Below, one piece after another: positions 1 to 6,099 of a DNA stretch of 12,185 nt. Made by a program: the position numbers and the translations under genes. This DNA is from CAWJEL01 sp964647255 (GTDB taxonomy: Bacteria; Chloroflexota; Anaerolineae; CG2-30-64-16), in the NCBI GenBank assembly GCA_964647255.1, contig CAZYGI010000098.1:1-12185 (forward strand). Reading direction: 5' to 3'. Within the stretch, counting starts at the first letter, position 1; the number at the start of each line of letters is the position of its first letter. The notes under the pieces were generated by a model. That model saw only the letters and a list, made by a program, of their open reading frames with translations. It did no database searches and was not told the origin of the DNA.

Positions 1-58
1 TGCCACACTTGGTGGAGCCGTTCAACTCTCAAGGGACTTATGGGTAATCACCACTTTT

Positions 59-87
59 TTGTTCACTGGCTTTCAGGGTGTTACAAT
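59..87 (+). promoter_or_regulatory. Putative sigma70-type promoter of the fatty acid hydroxylase gene
   Basis: A TTGTTC box (59-64) and a TACAAT box (82-87) are separated by 17 bases. The -10 box matches consensus at five of six positions and the -35 box at three of six. Transcription would start near position 94, about 35 bases before the chosen start codon. The first 128 bases are noticeably more A+T-rich than the rest of the window and contain no credible gene, which fits a promoter region. This is a prediction from spacing and sequence only. Confidence 0.45.
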
Positions 88-128
88 GCGCCCGCTCTTC
101 ATCTTTATTTCGTCATACGGAGGTTCTC

Positions 129-776
129 ATGGCAAAAACTGCCCGTGGCATCGAAATCAATCACAGCGATGAACCCATCCGGTTGTTCAAGTCGGACTTC
201 TTGGAATTCTTCACGCATATCAGCCCGGTCGCCGTCCTGGTGATTTGGGTGCCGGTGGTGCTCTACTTCCTGGTGCGCGCCGTCCTGGACGGGAAGGCCA
301 GCGGCGCGTGGGGGGTGCTCCCGGTCGGCTTCATCGTCGGCGTCGCCATCTGGACGTTCGCCGAGTACATGTTGCATCGCTTCCTGTTCCACTACCATGC
401 CAAGGGCGAGCGGGCGCAGCGGGTCTTCTTCCTGTTCCATGGCGTGCACCACGCGCAGCCGCAGCTTAAGACCCGCCTGGTGATGCCGCCGGTGGTCAGC
501 ATCCCGCTTGCGGCGCTTTTCTACGGGTTGTTCTACCTGGTCGTGGGCGTGCTCCTGAAGGGGCCGGGGTGGGTCGCGCCGCTCTTTGCCGGCTTCATCG
601 CCGGGTATCTGGCCTACGACATGATCCACTACGCCACGCATCACTTCGCGATGCGGTCGGGCTATTGGAAGTTCATCAAGCGCTATCATATGGCGCACCA
701 CTTCAAGGCGCCGAACGCGCTCTATGGCGTCAGCTCACCGATCTGGGACTACGTATTTCGCACGGCCCAGGCCTGA
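129..776 (+). CDS. Fatty acid 2-hydroxylase-like membrane di-iron enzyme (sterol desaturase / fatty acid hydroxylase superfamily)
   Basis: The predicted 215-residue integral membrane protein carries all the histidine clusters of the superfamily: HX4H at H83-H88, HX2HH at H104-H108, HX3HH at H167-H172 and HX2HH at H187-H191. These bind the metal centre used for O2-dependent hydroxylation. Text between them (RLV-PP near 116-121, GY-AYD-IHY near 159-168, GVSS-IWD-VF-T near 200-211) resembles FA2H/Scs7, which hydroxylate carbon 2 of acyl chains, more than sterol desaturases. Hydrophobic segments lie near 32-50, 63-80, 122-143 and 147-165. The N-terminal cytochrome b5 domain of yeast Scs7 is absent, so an external electron donor is needed. 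The ATG at 129 is chosen because GGAGG (119-123) lies 5 bases upstream; the earlier in-frame ATG at 78 has no such site and overlaps the promoter. Substrate is inferred, not shown. Confidence 0.85.
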   Translation: MAKTARGIEINHSDEPIRLFKSDFLEFFTHISPVAVLVIWVPVVLYFLVRAVLDGKASGAWGVLPVGFIVGVAIWTFAEYMLHRFLFHYHAKGERAQRVFFLFHGVHHAQPQLKTRLVMPPVVSIPLAALFYGLFYLVVGVLLKGPGWVAPLFAGFIAGYLAYDMIHYATHHFAMRSGYWKFIKRYHMAHHFKAPNALYGVSSPIWDYVFRTAQA

Positions 777-798
777 GCGCAGCCAGAATGCCCTTTCC

Positions 799-861
799 GA
801 TCTGGATTCGAGCTCTCAGGCGGTCTTCTCGATTCCAGAACGACATGGGGACTTCCAGATC
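799..861 (+). promoter_or_regulatory. Leader with two alternative hairpins upstream of glmS
   Basis: The 124 bases between the hydroxylase stop and glmS hold no gene. Bases 801-812 and 828-839 are inverted repeats matching at 11 of 12 positions around a 15-base loop. The left arm overlaps a second partner: 799-806 (GATCTGGA) is the exact reverse complement of 854-861 (TCCAGATC). The two pairings cannot form together. No T-run follows either stem, so neither is a canonical intrinsic terminator. The arrangement could be an attenuator-like leader, an operator or chance; the sequence does not decide. Confidence 0.4.
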
Positions 862-900
862 TCAGCGAACGACGCATAGAACGCTCGATGGGGAGAGAGA

Positions 901-2685
901 ATGTGCGGCATTTTCGGCTTGGTCGCCGACCGCGACCTCGACCTGGGCCGAATCCTGGTCGAGGCCGGGCGGCGGCTGGCTTATCGCGGTTATGATTCGG
1001 TCGGCTGCGCGACCGTGACGGGGGCGGGCGTCATTGACCTGCGCAAGGATGCGGGGAAGATTGACGCCGTGGAAGGACGCCTGCATCTGAGCGAGATGCG
1101 CGGCTGCCGGGGCATCGTCCAGCTCCGCTGGGCTACCTTCGGGACGCCCGCAACGCGCAACGCGCAGCCGCACTTCGACTGCGACGGCGACATGGTCGGC
1201 GCACACAACGGCAACATCGTCAACAACGTGCAGATGCGCGAGGCTTTTCTCGCCGCGGGGCACACCGTCCGCGGGGAGAACGACGGCGAGACGTGCGTCC
1301 ATGCGGTCGAGCACTACTTCGACCGCGGCGAGCCGATGGTGGACGCCATCCGCCGCGCCTACGCCGACCTGGCCGGCGATTACGCCTTCATTATTACCCA
1401 TCGGGACGAGAACCGGCTGTACGCCATCAAGAAGGGCTCCGGGCTGGTGGTAGGGATCGGCGACGGGCTGACCTGCTGCTCATCCGACCTCCCCTCGCTC
1501 CTGCCCATCACCCGGCGGATCGTGCGCGTGCAGGACGGCGAGTTGGTCGTGCTCTGGCCGGGCGGGTTCGAGCTGCGCCGCGTGGACGACGGCAGTCTGA
1601 TCGAGCGCGAGCCCGAGCTCTACGAGGGCGGCATGGCCGCAGCCGAAAAGGGCGGGTACGCGCATTTCATGCTGAAGGAGATCCACGAACAGCCGCGCCT
1701 GGCCGGCGAGCTGCTCCGGCTCCTCGATGGTTCCCCGGACGTGCCGCGCTTTGCGGACATCCTCCGCCGGGCGGCCCCGCTCTTCCTGGTGGGCTGCGGC
1801 ACGAGCTACCACGCCTGTCTGCTGGGCGCGTACTACTTCAATAGGCTGGCCGGCAAGGTCGCGATCCCGCTGCTGCCGCAGCAGTTCACCCAGCAATATG
1901 GCAACAGCCTGACCTCGGACGCGGTTGCGGTGTTCGTGAGCCAGAGCGGCGAGACGAAGGACGTGCTCAACGCGGTCAAGTTCGCGCGCAGCCGGGGCGT
2001 GACCGCGCTGGGGCTGGTCAACGTGATCGGCTCCACGCTGACGCACGCCACCGATCTCTATCTGCCGCTGGCGTGCGGCTATGAGATCAGCGTGCCCGCG
2101 ACCAAGACGTTCATGAATCAGGCCATCCTGTTCCGCTATCTGGCCGGCTTCGGCGCCGAAGCGCCCTCGCTGGTGGGTCTGCCGGCGCTCCTGGAGCAGA
2201 CGCTCGATGGGGTGACGGCCGCGGCCGAGCGGGTGGCGCAGCGGCTGCTGGCCTGGGACGAGCTGTACTACCTGGGCTACGGCGTCACCCATCCGATCGC
2301 GCTGGAGGGCGCGTTGAAGCTCAAGGAGATCACCTACGCCCACTGCGAGGGGATCTTCAGCTCGGAGTTCAAGCACGGGCCGCTCTCGTCCGTGCGGCGG
2401 GGCTACCCGGTCACGTTTTTTACCGCACCCGACGATGTGGAGATGATGATTAACCACATCAACGAGGTCACCTGCCGGGAGGGCGTGGCGATCGCCGTGG
2501 CCGAAGAGGACGACCGGCTGCGCAAGAACGTCCAGGAATACCTGGTTATCCCGCGGGCCGGCCAACTGCTCAACCCGCTCCTGGCGACGATCCCGGCGCA
2601 GCTTGTGGCCTATCACGTCGCGGCCGGCCGGGGCATTGACCCCGACTTCCCGCGCAACTTGAGCAAGACATTGACGGTGGATTGA
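901..2685 (+). CDS. glmS: Glutamine--fructose-6-phosphate aminotransferase (isomerizing)
   Basis: This enzyme makes glucosamine 6-phosphate from fructose 6-phosphate and glutamine, the first step toward UDP-GlcNAc for peptidoglycan and glycans, in the cytoplasm. The 594 residues (E. coli about 609) show the full layout. An N-terminal class II glutaminase domain begins MCGIFG, with Cys2 as nucleophile after Met removal, R76-W77, N103-G104 and D128. Two SIS domains follow: the first with CGTS (299-302) and SQSGET (347-352), the second with ALEGALKLKE (467-476). K473, E476, H492 and C-terminal K589 match E. coli K485, E488, H504 and K603. The glutamine-site loop is unusual: HTRWATH of E. coli is QLRWATF here. 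A purine-rich GGGGAGAGAGA ends directly before the ATG, giving a strong but close ribosome site. The stop overlaps the next start (TGATG), implying coupled translation. Confidence 0.93.
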   Translation: MCGIFGLVADRDLDLGRILVEAGRRLAYRGYDSVGCATVTGAGVIDLRKDAGKIDAVEGRLHLSEMRGCRGIVQLRWATFGTPATRNAQPHFDCDGDMVGAHNGNIVNNVQMREAFLAAGHTVRGENDGETCVHAVEHYFDRGEPMVDAIRRAYADLAGDYAFIITHRDENRLYAIKKGSGLVVGIGDGLTCCSSDLPSLLPITRRIVRVQDGELVVLWPGGFELRRVDDGSLIEREPELYEGGMAAAEKGGYAHFMLKEIHEQPRLAGELLRLLDGSPDVPRFADILRRAAPLFLVGCGTSYHACLLGAYYFNRLAGKVAIPLLPQQFTQQYGNSLTSDAVAVFVSQSGETKDVLNAVKFARSRGVTALGLVNVIGSTLTHATDLYLPLACGYEISVPATKTFMNQAILFRYLAGFGAEAPSLVGLPALLEQTLDGVTAAAERVAQRLLAWDELYYLGYGVTHPIALEGALKLKEITYAHCEGIFSSEFKHGPLSSVRRGYPVTFFTAPDDVEMMINHINEVTCREGVAIAVAEEDDRLRKNVQEYLVIPRAGQLLNPLLATIPAQLVAYHVAAGRGIDPDFPRNLSKTLTVD

Positions 2686-3416
2686 TGGACACGCTGATCC
2701 TCGATCCGCTCCCCTTTCAGATTGATCCGGCCTCTCTGCTGCCTGCGCTGCACATTCGCGAGGGAAGCCGGCATGTTGACACTGTGCGGCGGTTGGTTGA
2801 CGAAGCCCGGCCGCACGCGCGGCCCAAGGCGATCTACAAGATCGCCTATATCGAAACGAGGGGAGACGACTTCGTCATCGCTGAGGGCCGCACGTTCACC
2901 AGCCGGGTGTTGCGGGTGAACCTGGACGGCCTGCAGCGCCTCTTTCCTTTCGTCCTGACCGCCGGCCGCGAGCTGGCGGCGTGGGCCGAGGCGCAGGATG
3001 ACATGGTCTTGCGTTTTTACGCCGACGCGATCAATGAAGCCATCCTGAAGAGCGCCGAGGAGGCATTCCGGCAACACCTGTGCGCGACCTACGCGCTGGC
3101 GCAGGTCTCGGCCATGAACCCCGGCTCGCTGACCGATTGGCCGTTGCGGGAACAGCGCGTCCTGTTCGCCCTGCTGGGCGACGTGACCGGCGCCATCGGC
3201 GTCGAGCTCACCGACAGCCTGTTGATGCTGCCGACCAAGACCGTCTCCGGCATCTTCTTCCCGACGCAAGAGACCTTCGCCAGTTGCCAGCTTTGTCCGC
3301 GCCCGAATTGTCCAAACCGCCGCGCCCCGTACGATGCGGCGCTGTTCGAGCGGAAGTACGCGGAAAACGCAAGCCAAATCGGTAGTCACGACTTTCGTCG
3401 TGTGCAGCGCAGGTAA
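2685..3416 (+). CDS. Free-standing protein resembling the cobalamin-dependent methionine synthase activation domain
   Basis: The 243-residue soluble protein resembles small stand-alone homologues of the MetH activation (reactivation) domain, the type represented by Thermotoga TM0269. Supporting text is the block AMNPGSL-DWPL-EQ (143-157), LLGD-TGAIGVELTDSLLM-PTK-VSGI (163-190) and a terminal cysteine group C201-x2-C204-x4-C209 followed by RRAPYD. Such proteins are thought to help reduce and remethylate inactive cob(II)alamin on a partner enzyme whose MetH lacks this domain. The ATG at 2685 overlaps the glmS stop; a TTG one codon upstream is a less likely start. Residues 233-243 and the stop are encoded inside an inverted-repeat element, so the original C-terminus probably ended near residue 230. 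No methionine synthase or corrinoid protein is in the window; the neighbour downstream is a cobalamin-dependent mutase. Confidence 0.75.
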   Translation: MDTLILDPLPFQIDPASLLPALHIREGSRHVDTVRRLVDEARPHARPKAIYKIAYIETRGDDFVIAEGRTFTSRVLRVNLDGLQRLFPFVLTAGRELAAWAEAQDDMVLRFYADAINEAILKSAEEAFRQHLCATYALAQVSAMNPGSLTDWPLREQRVLFALLGDVTGAIGVELTDSLLMLPTKTVSGIFFPTQETFASCQLCPRPNCPNRRAPYDAALFERKYAENASQIGSHDFRRVQRR

Positions 3417-3437
3417 CGACTGAAGTCGTTACTACCG
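3380..3437. repeat. Interspersed double-hairpin repeat bounded by CGGTAGT/ACTACCG
   Basis: Outer arms CGGTAGT (3380-3386) and ACTACCG (3431-3437) are perfect inverted repeats. Inside lie two hairpins: CACGAC/GTCGTG (3387-3392 with 3397-3402, loop TTTC) and GTAACGACT/AGTCGTTAC (3413-3421 with 3424-3432). The two inner hairpins are related (ACGAC core), suggesting a REP-like doublet or a small non-autonomous element. From memory, GTAACGACT-AGTCGTTAC motifs recur between genes in Chloroflexota and similar genomes; I cannot confirm this here. It holds the stop codon (3414-3416) of the upstream gene and ends 16 bases before the mutase start. Confidence 0.8.
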
Positions 3438-3453
3438 AAAACGCGGAGCAGCC

Positions 3454-5127
3454 ATGAGCCAATTATCTGAACGTAAGGCGGCCTGGGAAGCGGCGGCCGT
3501 CGCCAAGACCCTCGCCCGCGCACCGGAGCGCGCCCCAAAGTTTGAGACCAGCTCCGGCATCCCGGTCGAGCGTCTTGCCACGCCCGACGCCGTAGCTGCG
3601 GCGTGCCCGCAGCTTGCCGAAGAATATCTGGCGAAACTGGGCTTCCCCGGCGAATACCCCTTCACCCGCGGCGTCCAGCCGACGATGTACCGCGGCCGTT
3701 TCTGGACCATGCGGCAGTACGCCGGGTTCGGCACCGCGGCCGAGAGCAACCGGCGCTACAAGTACCTGCTGGCGCAGGGCCAGACCGGCCTCAGCGTCGC
3801 GTTCGACCTGCCGACGCAGATTGGCTACGACGCGGACGATCCGATCTGTCTGGGCGAGGTGGGCAAGGTCGGCGTGGCGATCTCGTCGCTGGCCGACATG
3901 GAGACGCTGCTTGCCGGCATCCCGCTGGACAAAGTCAGCATCAGCATGACCATCAACGCGCCGGCCGCGATCCTGCTGGCGATGGTCATCGCGGTGGCGA
4001 AAAAACAGGGCGTGGATCCCCGGCAGCTCCGCGGCACGGTGCAAAACGACATCCTGAAGGAATACATCGCCCGCGGCACCTACATCTTCCCGCCCGCGCC
4101 CTCGATGCGGCTGATCACCGACCTGTTCCGCTACTGCGCGGCCGAGGCGCCCAACTGGAACACCATCAGCATCTCCGGCTATCACATCCGGGAGGCGGGC
4201 AGCACCGCGGTGCAGGAGGTCGCCTTCACCCTGGCGAACGGGATCGAGTACGTCAGGGCCGCGGTGGACGCCGGGCTGGCGGTGGACGACTTCGGCCCGC
4301 AGTTGGCGTTCTTCTTCAACAGCCACAACAATTTCCTGGAAGAGGTAGCGAAGTTCCGCGCGGCGCGGCGGCTGTGGGCTGCGATCATGCGCGACCGCTT
4401 CGGCGCCGTAGACCCCAAGAGCTGGCAGCTCCGCTTCCATACGCAGACCGCCGGCTCGACGCTGACCGCGCAGCAGCCGGAGAACAACATCGTGCGCGTC
4501 ACGCTCCAGGCGCTGGCCGCGGTGCTTGGCGGCACGCAAAGCCTCCACACCAACTCGAAGGATGAGGCGCTGGCGCTGCCCAGCGAGGCCGCGGTCGAGG
4601 TCGCGCTGCGCACCCAGCAGATCATCGCCTATGAGTCGGGCGTGGCCGACACGGTGGATCCGCTGGCCGGCTCCTACGTCGTTGAGCAGTTGACCGACGA
4701 GATCGAGCGCCGGGCGCGGGCGTACATTGAGAAGATTGACGCCCTGGGCGGCGCGGCTAAGGCCATCGAGACGGGCTACATCCAGAACGAAATTCACGAT
4801 GCCGCGTACGCTGCGTTGCGCGGGGTCGAAAGCGACGAACAGATCGTCGTCGGCGTGAACAAGTTCCAGCGCAAGCACGAAGTGCTCCCCGCCGACCTGC
4901 TCAGGATTGATGAGGCGGTCCAGGCCGAGCAGATCGCCCGGCTTCAGGCCGTGCGGGCCAGCCGGGACGCCGGCAATGTCGCCGACGCCCTGGCCCGCAT
5001 CCGGGCCGCTGCGCAGGATCCCGCCGCGCCCCTCCTGCCGTTGTTCATCGAGGCGGTGGAAGTTTACGCCACGCTGGGGGAGATCTGCAATACGCTGCGT
5101 GGGGTGTTCGGGGAGTATAGACCGTAA
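3454..5127 (+). CDS. mcmA1: Methylmalonyl-CoA mutase, large (catalytic) subunit without cobalamin-binding domain
   Basis: The 557-residue protein covers the substrate-binding TIM barrel of acyl-CoA mutases, which interconvert methylmalonyl-CoA and succinyl-CoA using adenosylcobalamin. It ends in NTLRGVFGEYRP, the usual end of split large subunits, so the B12-binding small subunit (normally about 130-140 residues) must be encoded elsewhere. Catalytic Y243-H244 (SGYH) and the QNDILKE and TQSLHTNS-DEAL-LP blocks are intact. The residues that separate mutase specificities are those of methylmalonyl-CoA mutase: Y89 in TMRQYAG and R207 in KEYIAR, coinciding with Propionibacterium Y89 and R207. Isobutyryl-CoA mutases have Phe and Gln at these places. 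GGAG at 3445-3448 lies 5 bases before the ATG. The next gene starts one base after the stop. No MeaB/ArgK-type chaperone GTPase is in the window. Confidence 0.93.
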   Translation: MSQLSERKAAWEAAAVAKTLARAPERAPKFETSSGIPVERLATPDAVAAACPQLAEEYLAKLGFPGEYPFTRGVQPTMYRGRFWTMRQYAGFGTAAESNRRYKYLLAQGQTGLSVAFDLPTQIGYDADDPICLGEVGKVGVAISSLADMETLLAGIPLDKVSISMTINAPAAILLAMVIAVAKKQGVDPRQLRGTVQNDILKEYIARGTYIFPPAPSMRLITDLFRYCAAEAPNWNTISISGYHIREAGSTAVQEVAFTLANGIEYVRAAVDAGLAVDDFGPQLAFFFNSHNNFLEEVAKFRAARRLWAAIMRDRFGAVDPKSWQLRFHTQTAGSTLTAQQPENNIVRVTLQALAAVLGGTQSLHTNSKDEALALPSEAAVEVALRTQQIIAYESGVADTVDPLAGSYVVEQLTDEIERRARAYIEKIDALGGAAKAIETGYIQNEIHDAAYAALRGVESDEQIVVGVNKFQRKHEVLPADLLRIDEAVQAEQIARLQAVRASRDAGNVADALARIRAAAQDPAAPLLPLFIEAVEVYATLGEICNTLRGVFGEYRP

Positions 5128-5128
5128 G

Positions 5129-5593
5129 ATGAAGAAACAACCCACCAGCCGCATGTGCTTCGTCTGCGGGGAGAGCAACCCCGCGGGCGTGCACGTGCGC
5201 TTCTACGAGCAGGAAGATGGCTCCGTGTTGTCGCGCTTCACCGGCGCCGAGCAGCACCAGGGCTACCCCGGCCGCATGCACGGCGGCGTGATCACTGCGA
5301 TCATGGATGAGACCATCGGCCGGGCGATCAGTGTGCGCTATGGCGATACGATCTGGGGCGTGACCGCGGAGCTGAACGTGCGCTTCCGCCAGCCCGTGCC
5401 GCTGGACGTCGAGCTGACCGCCGTGGGCCGTATCGTGCGCGAAGCCAGCCGCCTTTTCGAGGGCACGGGCGAGCTCTACCTGCCCGATGGCTCGGTCGCG
5501 GCGGAAGCTGCCGGTAAGTTCGTCAAGCTGGACATGCAGAAGCTCGGCCTGTTTGATCCCGAACGGGAGCAGTGGTACGTGAGGCCGGATTAG
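5129..5593 (+). CDS. PaaI-family hotdog-fold acyl-CoA thioesterase
   Basis: The 154-residue single-domain hotdog protein has the family motif MHGGVITAIMDE (50-61): HGG at 51-53 starts the central helix and D60 sits where PaaI-type enzymes have their catalytic acid. The N-terminus has C10-x2-C13-G-x2-N, a short cysteine motif common in this subfamily. Such enzymes hydrolyse acyl-CoA thioesters in the cytoplasm, usually as tetramers. The ATG at 5129 begins one base after the mutase stop; upstream in-frame starts lie inside the mutase gene and give a low-complexity Arg/Pro/Ser tail, so they were rejected. The gene sits between mutase and epimerase and probably depends on translational coupling, because no strong ribosome site is seen at normal spacing. 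A role in removing methylmalonyl-CoA, propionyl-CoA or a mispaired acyl-CoA is inferred from position only. Confidence 0.85.
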   Translation: MKKQPTSRMCFVCGESNPAGVHVRFYEQEDGSVLSRFTGAEQHQGYPGRMHGGVITAIMDETIGRAISVRYGDTIWGVTAELNVRFRQPVPLDVELTAVGRIVREASRLFEGTGELYLPDGSVAAEAAGKFVKLDMQKLGLFDPEREQWYVRPD

Positions 5594-5600
5594 GGGAACT

Positions 5601-6005
5601 ATGACCATCAAACGCATTGACCACATCGCCATCGTCGTCGAAAACCTGGATCGGGCGCTCGGCGTCTACCGGGATGCGCTTGGACTGGCCGTGACCGCGG
5701 TCAAAGAGATGCCGGAGCAGGATGTCAAAATTGCGTTTTTGCCCAGCGGCGACAGCGAGATCGAGCTGCTGGAGCCGATCCACGCGGATTCCGGCATCGG
5801 CAAGTACCTGGCGAAGCGCGGGGAAGGGCTGCACCACATCTGCCTGGAGGTGGAAGACATCGAGGCCACGCTGGCCGACCTCAAGGCCCGGGGCAGCCAG
5901 CTTATTGATGAGACGCCGAAGCAAGGCGCCCACGGCAAGATCGCCTTCATCCACCCCAAAGGTAGCCACGGCGTCCTGATCGAGCTGGTGCAGCGCGACG
6001 CGTGA
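5601..6005 (+). CDS. mce: Methylmalonyl-CoA epimerase
   Basis: The 134-residue VOC-superfamily protein interconverts (S)- and (R)-methylmalonyl-CoA, supplying the R-epimer to the mutase, or the reverse. It consists of two beta-alpha-beta-beta-beta modules. The expected metal ligands are visible: H8 in IDHIAIVV, Q40 in MPEQDVKIAFL, H78 or H79 in GEGLHHICLEVEDI, and E128 in GVLIELVQ. Other family marks are SEIELLEP (52-59) and KIAFIHPK (113-120). Length is typical. AGGGG at 5592-5596 lies 4 bases before the ATG and overlaps the thioesterase stop, so the three genes are almost certainly one transcript. Linkage to the mutase makes the epimerase call firm against other VOC proteins such as glyoxalases. 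Confidence 0.93.
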   Translation: MTIKRIDHIAIVVENLDRALGVYRDALGLAVTAVKEMPEQDVKIAFLPSGDSEIELLEPIHADSGIGKYLAKRGEGLHHICLEVEDIEATLADLKARGSQLIDETPKQGAHGKIAFIHPKGSHGVLIELVQRDA

Positions 6006-6026
6006 TGGTCCACGAGCAGAGACCAA

Positions 6027-6064
6027 GAACCTTCGGTGCCAACGACCGTTATAACGAACCTTCG
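6027..6064. repeat. Short direct repeat flanking a palindrome in the mce-PyrD-like gap
   Basis: The 94-base gap between epimerase and the PyrD-like gene has GAACCTTCG twice (6027-6035 and 6056-6064, 29 bases apart), with a perfect 10-base palindrome CGTTATAACG (6047-6056) between them. A weak TGGTC/GACCA inverted repeat (6006-6010, 6021-6025) precedes them. The region could be a regulator site or a decayed repeat element. No terminator with a T-run is evident. Confidence 0.4.
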
Positions 6065-6099
6065 TCGCCCTTATGCCCTCGTGGACTGGGACGTACCAC

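Noticed and set aside
78..128. Upstream ATG extension of the hydroxylase
   Set aside because: No ribosome site, overlap with the predicted promoter, and an excellent GGAGG site serving the ATG at 129.
801..839. Intrinsic terminator after the hydroxylase gene
   Set aside because: The stem is followed by a mixed sequence without a T-run and has a long 15-base loop.
1480..2616. 378-residue open frame antisense to glmS
   Set aside because: It lies opposite a complete GlmS and its composition is shadow-like, with no recognisable domain.
3413..3437. Intrinsic terminator between the activation-like gene and the mutase
   Set aside because: No T-run follows the stem; the symmetry belongs to a larger nested repeat.
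3463..5178. 571-residue open frame antisense to the mutase gene
   Set aside because: The plus strand encodes an intact, motif-complete mutase; the antisense product is His/Arg/Gly-rich low complexity typical of a shadow frame in G+C-rich DNA.
6073..6099. Upstream ATG extension of the PyrD-like protein
   Set aside because: No ribosome site before 6073 and the extra residues do not match the family start; a site fits the ATG at 6100.
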